Below, in pieces: positions 52,462 to 64,000 of a DNA stretch of 64,000 nucleotides. The stretch is from Mycobacterium dioxanotrophicus. Its GTDB lineage: Bacteria; Actinomycetota; Actinomycetes; Mycobacteriales; Mycobacteriaceae. How positions within the stretch are numbered: the stretch's first letter is position 1; each line of letters begins with the position of its first letter. The stretch lies in contig NZ_CP020809.1 of NCBI RefSeq assembly GCF_002157835.1, forward strand, positions 2,976,001-3,040,000, in the 5' to 3' direction. A program made the translations under genes and the position numbers. Below the pieces are notes generated by a model that was not told where the DNA came from, did not search any database, and saw nothing but the letters and a program-made list of their open reading frames with translations.

Positions 52462-53326
52462 GCTTGCCCACGCCGATAAAAGCTCAGGTGCTGGCGGCGG
52501 CGTTGCCGTGGCTCAAGCAACTGCACGGCAAGATCGTCGTCGTCAAGTACGGCGGCAACGCCATGACCGACGAGACGCTCAAAGCCGCCTTCGCCGCCGA
52601 CATGGTGTTTCTGCGCAATTGCGGCATCCACCCTGTGGTGGTGCACGGCGGTGGCCCGCAGATCAGCGCCATGCTCAAAAAGCTCGGTATCGCGGGCGAT
52701 TTCAAGGGCGGCTTCCGGGTGACCACGCCCGAGGTGCTCGATGTGGCCCGCATGGTGCTGTTCGGCCAGGTGGGCCGCGAGCTGGTCAACCTGATCAACG
52801 CGCACGGCGCATATGCGGTCGGGGTCACCGGTGAGGACGCTCAGCTGTTCACGGCGGTACGACGCAGTGTGAACGTCGACGGTGTCGCCACCGACATCGG
52901 CCTGGTCGGCGACGTCGAGCACGTCAACGCCGGGTCGCTGCTGGATCTCATTGCCGCAGGGCGGATTCCAGTGGTGTCGACCATCGCCCCCGATGTCGAC
53001 GGGGTAGTGCACAACATCAACGCCGACACCGCGGCGGCCGCACTGGCCGAGGCGCTCGGCGCGGAGAAGCTCGTGATGCTCACCGATGTCGAAGGGCTGT
53101 ACACCGACTGGCCCGACCGCGACTCCCTGGTCAGCGAAATCGACGCGGGCGCACTCGCCGAGCTGCTGCCGCGCCTGGAATCGGGCATGGTGCCCAAGAT
53201 CGAGGCCTGCCTGCGCGCCGTGGCAGGCGGCGTGCCCAGCGCCCACGTGATCGACGGCCGCGTCGAACACTGCGTGCTGGTCGAACTGTTCACCGATGAA
53301 GGAACCGGAACGAAAGTGGTGCCGAA

Positions 53327-53330
<4 letters not shown>
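52458..53330 (+). CDS. argB: N-acetylglutamate kinase
   Basis: Second step of arginine synthesis, 290 residues, amino-acid-kinase fold. K-Y-G-G-N-A near residue 30 and V-V-H-G-G-G-P-Q-I are the phosphate-binding loops; the N-terminal helix ([13 protein letters not shown]) is the kinked helix used for arginine feedback inhibition in hexameric NAGKs, so it is probably arginine-sensitive. ATGA overlap with argJ and GTGA overlap with argD. Confidence 0.97.
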
Positions 53331-55413
<2,083 letters not shown>

Positions 55414-55420
55414 GCCCGTC

Positions 55421-55897
55421 ATGAGTTCCCCGACCCGAGTCGGCCGTCAGGCCCGCATCGTCGCACTGCTGTCGTCACGCGCGGTGAGCAGCCAGACGGA
55501 GTTGGCGAGCCTGCTGGCCGACGAAGGCATCGAGGTCACCCAGGCCACGTTGTCGCGGGACCTGGAGGAACTCGGCGCCGTCAAACTGCGGGGCGCCGAC
55601 GGCGGTGTCGGGGTCTACGTCGTCCCGGAAGACGGCAGCCCCGTGCGCGGGGTGTCCGGCGGCACCGAGCGGCTGACCCGATTGATGGGGGACTTGCTGG
55701 TTTCCACCGATGCCAGCGCTAACCTTGCCGTGCTGCGCACCCCGCCCGGGGCCGCGCACTACCTGGCCAGCGCCATCGACCGCGCAGCCCTGCCCTATGT
55801 GGTCGGCACCATCGCCGGTGACGACACCATCGCGGTGGTGGCGCGCGAACCGATGACCGGCGCTGAGCTGGCCACCACCCTCGAAAACCTGAAATAG
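55421..55897 (+). CDS. argR: Arginine repressor
   Basis: ArgR, 158 residues. N-terminal winged helix ([17 protein letters not shown]) and C-terminal hexamerising, arginine-binding domain with the G-T-I-A-G-D-D-T-I motif. It should bind the ARG box at 50162 and control its own operon. ATG chosen 7 nt after argF; the frame is open upstream inside argF. Confidence 0.97.
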   Translation: MSSPTRVGRQARIVALLSSRAVSSQTELASLLADEGIEVTQATLSRDLEELGAVKLRGADGGVGVYVVPEDGSPVRGVSGGTERLTRLMGDLLVSTDASANLAVLRTPPGAAHYLASAIDRAALPYVVGTIAGDDTIAVVAREPMTGAELATTLENLK

Positions 55898-55920
55898 AGC
55901 CCAACACAAGGAGATTGCTC

Positions 55921-58595
<2,675 letters not shown>

Positions 58596-58604
58596 TGCCG
58601 AGCC

Positions 58605-60386
58605 TCACTCCAGCTCTTCCGACAGCTCCAACCAGCGCGCCTCCAACTCGGCCACCTGGTCTTCCAACTCGCGCAGCTGCGCGGTGAGCCGGCCGAGGCC
58701 GACATGATCGGAATGGTCGTGCGCCGCGAGTTCGTCGTGCTTGTCGGAGATGCGCCCGGCCAGCTTGGCCAGCGACCGGTCGATCGAGGCGACCTCTTTC
58801 TCGATGTTGCGCAGCTCGGCGCCCGACTTGCCCTGCGTGGGCGCAGGCGTCGGTGCTGTGCGTGAGGCAGTAGCCGGGGCCGACGGTTGGGCCGCGAGCC
58901 GCAGGTACTCGTCGACGCCGCCGGGTAGGTGGCGCAGCCGGCCGTCGAGGATCGCGTACTGCTGATCGGTGACCCGCTCCAGCAGATAGCGGTCGTGCGA
59001 CACCACGATCAGCGTGCCCGGCCAGGAGTCGAGCAGATCCTCGGTGGCGGTGAGCATGTCGGTGTCGACGTCGTTGGTCGGCTCGTCGAGCACCAGGACG
59101 TTCGGCTCGCTCAGCACCACCAGCATGAGCTGCAGCCGGCGCCGCTGCCCACCCGAGAGCTCGCCGACCCGTGACGAGAGTTGCGCCCGGTTGAAGCCCA
59201 ACCGCTCCAGCAGCTGTGCCGGTGTGAGCTCCTTGCCGTCGATCATGTAGCTGGTCTGCAGCCGGCCCAGCACCTCCCGGACCATGTCGCCTGCCATGGC
59301 GTTCAGCTCGGTCGACTGCTGGTCGAGGATCGCCAGCCGCACGGTTTTCCCGCGCTTGACCCGGCCCGTGGTCGGGGTCACCGTGCCGGCGAGCAGACCG
59401 AGCAGCGTCGACTTCCCGGCGCCGTTGGCGCCGAGGATCCCGGTGCGTTCGCCCGGGGCGATGCGCCATTCGACGTCGCGCAGCACCTCGCGTCCGTCGA
59501 ACGCGACGGACACGTCCAGCAGGTCGATGACGTCCTTGCCGAGGCGAGCGGTCGCCAGCCGGGACAGCTCGACGCTGTTGCGCAGCGGCGGTACGTCGGA
59601 GATCAGGGCGTTGGCCGCGTCGATGCGGAACTTGGGCTTGGAGCTGCGAGCCGGTGGGCCGCGCCGCAACCAGGCCAGTTCTTTACGCATCAGGTTCTGC
59701 CGTTTGGCCTCGGACGCGGCGGCGATCCGATCGCGCTCCACCCGCTGCAGCACGTACGCCGCATACCCGCCCTCGAAGGGCTCGACGATGCCGTCGTGCA
59801 CCTCCCAGGTGGTCGTCGCGACCTCGTCGAGAAACCAGCGGTCGTGGGTGATCAGCAGCAGCCCACCCGCACCGCGCGCCCAGCGGCCCTGCAGATGCCC
59901 GGCCAGCCAGGTGATGCCTTCGATGTCGAGGTGGTTGGTGGGCTCGTCGAGGGCGACGACGTCCCAATCGCCGATCAGCAGCGCAGCCAGCTGCACCCGG
60001 CGGCGTTGCCCACCTGAGAGTGTGCCGACGGTCGCGTCGAATCCGATGTCGGCCACCAGTCCGCCGATGACGTCCCGCACGCGGGCGTCCCCGGCCCATT
60101 CGTGCTCCGGCCGGTCACCGACCAGCGACCAGCCCACGGTGTGCTCGGAGTCCAGCGTGTCGGTCTGGTCGAGTGCCCCCACCCGCAGGCCTCCGCGCTG
60201 GGTGACGCGGCCGCCATGCGGGGTGATGCGCCCGGTCAGCATGCCCAGCAGGCTCGATTTGCCGTCGCCGTTGCGGCCGACGATGCCGATGCGGTCGCCG
60301 TCACTGACGCCCACGGTGACAGCGTCGAACACCACACCTGTCGGGTACTCCAGGTGCAGGGCTTCGCCGCCGAGTAGGTGTGCCAT
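58605..60386 (-). CDS. ABC-F family ATPase
   Basis: A 593-residue soluble ABC-F protein with two ATPase domains and no membrane segment. Walker A G-R-N-G-D-G-K-S-S (domain 1) and G-A-N-G-A-G-K-S-T (domain 2), signature L-S-G-G-Q-R-R-R in both, Walker B L-D-E-P-T-N with catalytic Glu. The linker between domains (about residues 210-290) is basic and helical, and the C-terminus (about 510-593) is a coiled coil as in Uup. Such proteins act on ribosomes, some giving resistance to ribosome-targeting drugs. Which type this is cannot be read here. ATG at 60386. Confidence 0.9.
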   Translation of the reverse strand: MAHLLGGEALHLEYPTGVVFDAVTVGVSDGDRIGIVGRNGDGKSSLLGMLTGRITPHGGRVTQRGGLRVGALDQTDTLDSEHTVGWSLVGDRPEHEWAGDARVRDVIGGLVADIGFDATVGTLSGGQRRRVQLAALLIGDWDVVALDEPTNHLDIEGITWLAGHLQGRWARGAGGLLLITHDRWFLDEVATTTWEVHDGIVEPFEGGYAAYVLQRVERDRIAAASEAKRQNLMRKELAWLRRGPPARSSKPKFRIDAANALISDVPPLRNSVELSRLATARLGKDVIDLLDVSVAFDGREVLRDVEWRIAPGERTGILGANGAGKSTLLGLLAGTVTPTTGRVKRGKTVRLAILDQQSTELNAMAGDMVREVLGRLQTSYMIDGKELTPAQLLERLGFNRAQLSSRVGELSGGQRRRLQLMLVVLSEPNVLVLDEPTNDVDTDMLTATEDLLDSWPGTLIVVSHDRYLLERVTDQQYAILDGRLRHLPGGVDEYLRLAAQPSAPATASRTAPTPAPTQGKSGAELRNIEKEVASIDRSLAKLAGRISDKHDELAAHDHSDHVGLGRLTAQLRELEDQVAELEARWLELSEELE

Positions 60387-60530
60387 CGCCGCCGACCTTA
60401 GCGTCAGCGTCGGCCCCGCCGCGAAGGTGTCGGCGCGGTTTGCCTCAGGCGTCGTCGGCGGTGCGGTGACGTGCCATGATGACCACGTCGGTCGGGGACA
60501 GCACGTCAAAACGTAGGGGAGCGGGCGTTG

Positions 60531-63527
60531 ATGGATTTCTCGGCAGTGACCAAACCGGTGGAGCGGTTGCTGGCGACTGCGCAGAACGGGCTCGAGGTGC
60601 TGCGCTACGGAGGCCTGGAGACCGGCGCCGTCCCATCTCCGTTCCAGATCATCCAGAGCGTGCCGATGTTCAAGCTGCGCCGGTACTTCCCGCCCGACGT
60701 CCGTCCCGGTGCCGCAGACCCCGGCCCGCCGGTGTTGATGGTGCACCCGATGATGATGGCCGCCGACATGTGGGACGTGACTCGCGACGAAGGCGCCGTG
60801 GGCATCCTGCATCGCGCAGGCATCGACCCGTGGGTGATCGATTTCGGCTCGCCGGACAAGGTCGAGGGCGGGATGCAGCGCAACCTCGCCGACCACGTCG
60901 TGGCGCTCAGCGAAGCCATCGACACCGTCAAGACGGTCACCGGTCGCGACGTGCACCTCGCCGGTTACTCACAGGGCGGCATGTTCGCCTACCAGACCGC
61001 CGCGTATCGGCGGTCCAAGGACCTGGCCAGCATCATCGCGTTCGGGTCGCCGGTGGACACACTGGCCGCACTCCCGATGAACCTGCCCGCCGGTGTCGCC
61101 GCCGGTGCCGCCGACTTCATGGCCGACCATGTCTTCAGCCGGATCGACATCCCCGGCTGGCTGGCCCGCACCGGTTTCCAGATGCTCGACCCGATCAAGA
61201 CGGCCCAGTCCCGGCTGGACTTCCTGCGCCAGTTGCACGACCGTGAGGCATTGCTGCCTCGCGAGCAGCAACGGCGGTTCCTGGCCTCCGAGGGCTGGAT
61301 CGCCTGGTCCGGCCCTGCGATTTCCGAGCTGCTCAAGCAGTTCATCGCCCACAACCGAATGATGACCGGCGGCTTCTCCATCCACGGCGACCTGGTGACG
61401 CTGTCCGACATCGACTGCCCGGTGCTCGCCGTGGTCGGTGAGGTCGACGACATCGGGCAGCCGGTGGCGGTCCGGGGCATCAAACGCGCCGCACCGCAGG
61501 CCGACGTGTACGAATACCTGATCCGGGCCGGGCATTTCGGCCTGGTCGTCGGCTCGAAGGCCTCGAATCAGACGTGGCCCACGGTGGCCCAGTGGGTCAA
61601 GTGGCTCGACAACGCCGAGGAGATGCCCGACGGCGTCGTCCCGATGGGCCTGCCGTCGGCCGATCACCCCGAAGGCGGCGTGTCGTTCACGACGCGCGTC
61701 ACCCATGGCGCGACCGCCGCCACCGAGATGGCCTTCGGCGTGGCCCGTTCGGCGGCCGACGCGTTGGTGGCGGCGAACAAGTCGGCCCGGACGCTGGTCA
61801 TCGAAACGGCCCGCACGCTGCCGAGGCTGGCCCGCCTCGGGCAGGTCAACGACCACACCCGGATCTCGCTGGGCCGCATCATGAGCGAGCAGGCGCGCAA
61901 TCTCCCCAACGGCGAGGCGCTGCTGTTCGACGGCCGGGTGCACACCTACGAAGCCGTCGACCGCCGGATCAACAACGTGGTCCGCGGCCTGATCGACGTC
62001 GGGGTGCGTCAGGGCGCACACGTCGGCGTGCTGATGGAGACGCGGCCCAGCGCGCTGGTGGCCATCGCCGCGCTGTCGCGCCTGGGTGCCGTGGCCGTGT
62101 TGATGCCGCCCGATGTGGATCTGGCGGAAGCTGCGCGGCTGGGCGGGGTGTCGGAGATCATCGCGGACCCGAGCCATCTTGAGGCGGCCCGGCAGCTGGA
62201 GACCCGGGTCCTGGTGCTGGGCGGCGGCGAGAACCGCGACCTGCACCTGCCCGAGGACTCCGACGTCATCGACATGGAGCAGATCAACCCAGACGTGGTC
62301 GAGCTGCCCGGCTGGTACCGATCCAACCCCGGCCTGGCGCGCGACCTCGCCTTCGTCGCGTTCACCACGGTCGGTGGCGAACTCGTCGCCCGGCAGATCA
62401 CCAACTTCCGGTGGGCGCTGTCGGCGTTCGGCACCGCGTCGGCGGCCAACCTCGGCCGCGGGGACACGGTGTACTGCCTGACGCCGCTGCACCACCAGTC
62501 CGGACTGCTGGTCGCCCTCGGCGGGGCGGTCGTGGGTGGCTCGCGCATCGCGCTGTCGCGCGGTCTGCAGCCCGACCGGTTCCTCCAGGAGATCCGCCAG
62601 TACGGCGTCACGGTCGTCTCCTACACCTGGGCGATGCTGCGCGAGGTCATCGACGACCCGTCCTTCTCGCTCGTCGGCTCACATCCGGTGCGGCTGTTCA
62701 TCGGCTCCGGCATGCCCGCAGGACTGTGGAAGCGGGTGGTCGAGATCTTCGAGCCCGCCCAGGTGGTGGAGTTCTTCGCGACCACCGACGGGCAGGCAGT
62801 GCTGGCCAACGTGGCCGGCGCCAAGATCGGCAGCAAGGGCCGGCCACTGCCCGGCGCCGGGCACGTCGAATTGGCCGCCTACGACGCCGACGACGATCTC
62901 ATTCTCGAGGATGAGCAGGGCTTCGTCCGCAAGGCCGATCCGAACGAGGTCGGCGTGCTGCTGGCCCATCCGCGTGGGCCGGTCGACCCGACCGCCGCGG
63001 TCAAGCGCGGTGTCTTCGCACCGGCCGACACCTGGGTGTCCACCGAGTTCCTGTTCCGCCGCGATGAGGACGGCGACTACTGGCAGGTGGACAACCGCAC
63101 CGCCGTGATCCACACCGAGCGCGGACCCGTCTACGGCACCCCGATCAGCGACGCCGTGGGACGCCTCGACGCCGTCGACCTCGCCGTCACCTACGGCGTC
63201 GACCTGGGCGGTCAGCAGGTGGCCGTCACTGCTCTGGCGCTCCGCCCGGGCGGCAGCATCCCTACCGCCGATCTCACGCACGCACTCGCGGACCTGCCGG
63301 TGGGCAACCCGCCGGACTTCGTGCACGTGGTGGCCGACATGGAACTCGGCGCGTCGTACCGGCCGATGGCGGGCCCGTTGCAGGTTGCCGGACTTCCGAA
63401 ACCGGCCCGGCGTAACTCCTGGTACCTCGATCCCGATACCCAGACGTACAAGACGCTGACCGTGGCCGTATGGACCGAACTGAGCTCAGGACAGGGCGAG
63501 CCCGATACGGCTGCCGATCCGTCCTAG
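60531..63527 (+). CDS. Bifunctional lipase/acyl-CoA synthetase-like protein (Rv1683-like)
   Basis: A 998-residue two-domain protein like Rv1683, annotated as a lipase plus long-chain acyl-CoA synthase and linked to triacylglycerol bodies in mycobacteria. Residues 1-370 are a PhaC/lipase-type alpha/beta hydrolase, nucleophile Ser147 in G-Y-S-Q-G-G, acid in V-G-E-V-D-D-I-G and histidine in R-A-G-H-F-G. Residues about 450-998 are an ANL adenylating fold, but the ATP loop is F-T-T-V-G-G-E-L-V-A-R instead of the T-S-G-T-T-G-x-P-K pattern, and the A10 lysine motif is also not recognisable. So adenylation is doubtful. TTG at 60528 is an alternative; ATG 60531 has AGGGGAG 10 nt upstream. Confidence 0.9.
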   Translation: MDFSAVTKPVERLLATAQNGLEVLRYGGLETGAVPSPFQIIQSVPMFKLRRYFPPDVRPGAADPGPPVLMVHPMMMAADMWDVTRDEGAVGILHRAGIDPWVIDFGSPDKVEGGMQRNLADHVVALSEAIDTVKTVTGRDVHLAGYSQGGMFAYQTAAYRRSKDLASIIAFGSPVDTLAALPMNLPAGVAAGAADFMADHVFSRIDIPGWLARTGFQMLDPIKTAQSRLDFLRQLHDREALLPREQQRRFLASEGWIAWSGPAISELLKQFIAHNRMMTGGFSIHGDLVTLSDIDCPVLAVVGEVDDIGQPVAVRGIKRAAPQADVYEYLIRAGHFGLVVGSKASNQTWPTVAQWVKWLDNAEEMPDGVVPMGLPSADHPEGGVSFTTRVTHGATAATEMAFGVARSAADALVAANKSARTLVIETARTLPRLARLGQVNDHTRISLGRIMSEQARNLPNGEALLFDGRVHTYEAVDRRINNVVRGLIDVGVRQGAHVGVLMETRPSALVAIAALSRLGAVAVLMPPDVDLAEAARLGGVSEIIADPSHLEAARQLETRVLVLGGGENRDLHLPEDSDVIDMEQINPDVVELPGWYRSNPGLARDLAFVAFTTVGGELVARQITNFRWALSAFGTASAANLGRGDTVYCLTPLHHQSGLLVALGGAVVGGSRIALSRGLQPDRFLQEIRQYGVTVVSYTWAMLREVIDDPSFSLVGSHPVRLFIGSGMPAGLWKRVVEIFEPAQVVEFFATTDGQAVLANVAGAKIGSKGRPLPGAGHVELAAYDADDDLILEDEQGFVRKADPNEVGVLLAHPRGPVDPTAAVKRGVFAPADTWVSTEFLFRRDEDGDYWQVDNRTAVIHTERGPVYGTPISDAVGRLDAVDLAVTYGVDLGGQQVAVTALALRPGGSIPTADLTHALADLPVGNPPDFVHVVADMELGASYRPMAGPLQVAGLPKPARRNSWYLDPDTQTYKTLTVAVWTELSSGQGEPDTAADPS

Positions 63528-63540
63528 CAGCCGTATCGTC

Positions 63541-63558
63541 GGAGCCCTGTTAGGCTCC
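63541..63558 (+). terminator. Short hairpin after Rv1683-like gene
   Basis: GGAGCC (63541-63546) with GGCTCC (63553-63558). Weak stem, no T tract. Confidence 0.3.
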
Positions 63559-63586
63559 GCCATGCGGCGCACCGAGTGGAGGATTG

Positions 63587-64000
63587 ATGACATCGCAGAC
63601 GAGCGGAAACCGTTGGCGGGTTGCCGTCACCGGCGCGGTGGCCGGTAGCGCACTCGCCGCCGGCTTGCTGGCCGGCGTCGGAGCGCCGATCGCGCTGGCC
63701 GATCCCGCGGCTGACGCCAATGCGAATGCGGCAGCGACGGCTGACGCGCCGCCCGCAGCACCGGAGATGACGGCCGACGAGGCGCTCGCCATCATCGACA
63801 AGGAGTACGACACCGGCGCGGGTGGCGGCCAGATCTCCCAGTTGATCCACTCGATCCTGCAACTGCGGGCGCAGGGCTTCAAGCCGTCGAATGGCAACCG
63901 CGAGGCCATCGTCGCCGCGCTGGACAAGCGGCCCAACCAGACGCCGCTGATCGATGCGCTCAAGAACACGCTGGCCTATCAGCGCAAGTTGCAGGCGCGC
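63587..64000 (+). CDS. Secreted protein, 3' truncated by window edge
   Basis: At least 138 residues; open at the window end. N-terminal signal peptide: basic W-R near residue 10, hydrophobic core (A-V-A-G-S-A-L-A-A-G-L-L-A-G-V), then A-L-A-D-P as cleavage site near residue 38. The mature part begins with an Ala/Pro-rich, disordered stretch, then a helical region (M-T-A-D-E-A-L-A-I-I-D-K-E-Y and Q-I-S-Q-L-I-H-S-I-L). Shine-Dalgarno GTGGAGG 5 nt before the ATG. I do not recognise the family; mycobacterial secreted helical proteins of this build are common. Confidence 0.75.
   Translation, partial: MTSQTSGNRWRVAVTGAVAGSALAAGLLAGVGAPIALADPAADANANAAATADAPPAAPEMTADEALAIIDKEYDTGAGGGQISQLIHSILQLRAQGFKPSNGNREAIVAALDKRPNQTPLIDALKNTLAYQRKLQAR

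Overview
The window is GC-rich actinobacterial DNA and is almost certainly chromosome of a fast-growing Mycobacterium (Mycolicibacterium). Evidence: gene order from rpsA to argH follows the M. tuberculosis Rv1630-Rv1659 block (recalled from memory, not searched); an Rv1683-type 998-residue lipid protein, a 19-kDa-antigen-like lipoprotein, a coaE-GrpB fusion and lysX are present; and many genes carry the mycobacterial leaderless promoter pattern TANNNT followed by 6-7 nt and then GTG or ATG.

Layout. 1-2.6 kb: a SUKH-like protein and a PrsW-like membrane protease. 2.7-9.7 kb: rpsA, coaE, a secreted protein, a DUF402 protein with an apparent ATT start, uvrB and an HSL-type esterase. 9.7-16.4 kb: an MFS exporter, an MgtC-like protein, a DUF899 protein, tRNA-Cys, a second UvrA-like ATPase without the UvrB-binding domain, and acyl-CoA thioesterase II. 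16.7-23.4 kb: universal stress protein, MBL hydrolase, uvrA, an AlkZ-related winged-helix protein and an LpqH-like lipoprotein. 23.5-29.4 kb: an accessory cluster of unknown function with a TPR-like helical protein, a CHAT caspase-like protease with an intact His/Cys pair, a helical protein and a CxxC protein; it is absent from the M. tuberculosis gene order as I recall it. 29.4-36.8 kb: esterase, lysX, DUF1844, then infC-rpmI-rplT-tsnR behind a long structured leader.

36.9-44.2 kb: a second accessory block. Four genes read leftward (PLP dehydratase/deaminase, N-acyl amidohydrolase, KDPG aldolase, GntP permease). Three read rightward (KDG-type kinase, IclR regulator, RidA). Palindromic operator-like sequence lies between them. 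Together they predict uptake and complete breakdown of an N-acylated 2-amino-sugar acid, most simply N-acetyl-D-glucosaminate (the oxidised chitin monomer), to pyruvate and glyceraldehyde-3-phosphate.

44.2-50.1 kb: MpaB-like oxygenase, class III adenylate cyclase, pheS-pheT. 50.1-58.6 kb: the full arginine cluster argCJBDFRGH under an ARG box. 58.6-64 kb: ABC-F ATPase, the Rv1683-type bifunctional protein, and the start of a secreted protein cut by the window edge.

Points of special interest are the amino-sugar-acid locus, the CHAT cluster, three genes whose only plausible starts are non-canonical (infC ATC, DUF402 ATT, tsnR CTG or ATC), a 27-bp in-frame tandem repeat in the kinase gene, a 30-bp insertion in pheS bounded by 8-bp direct repeats, and a family of interspersed palindromes ending in CGAGCAG. 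All names rest on motifs and remembered family features; no database search was made.
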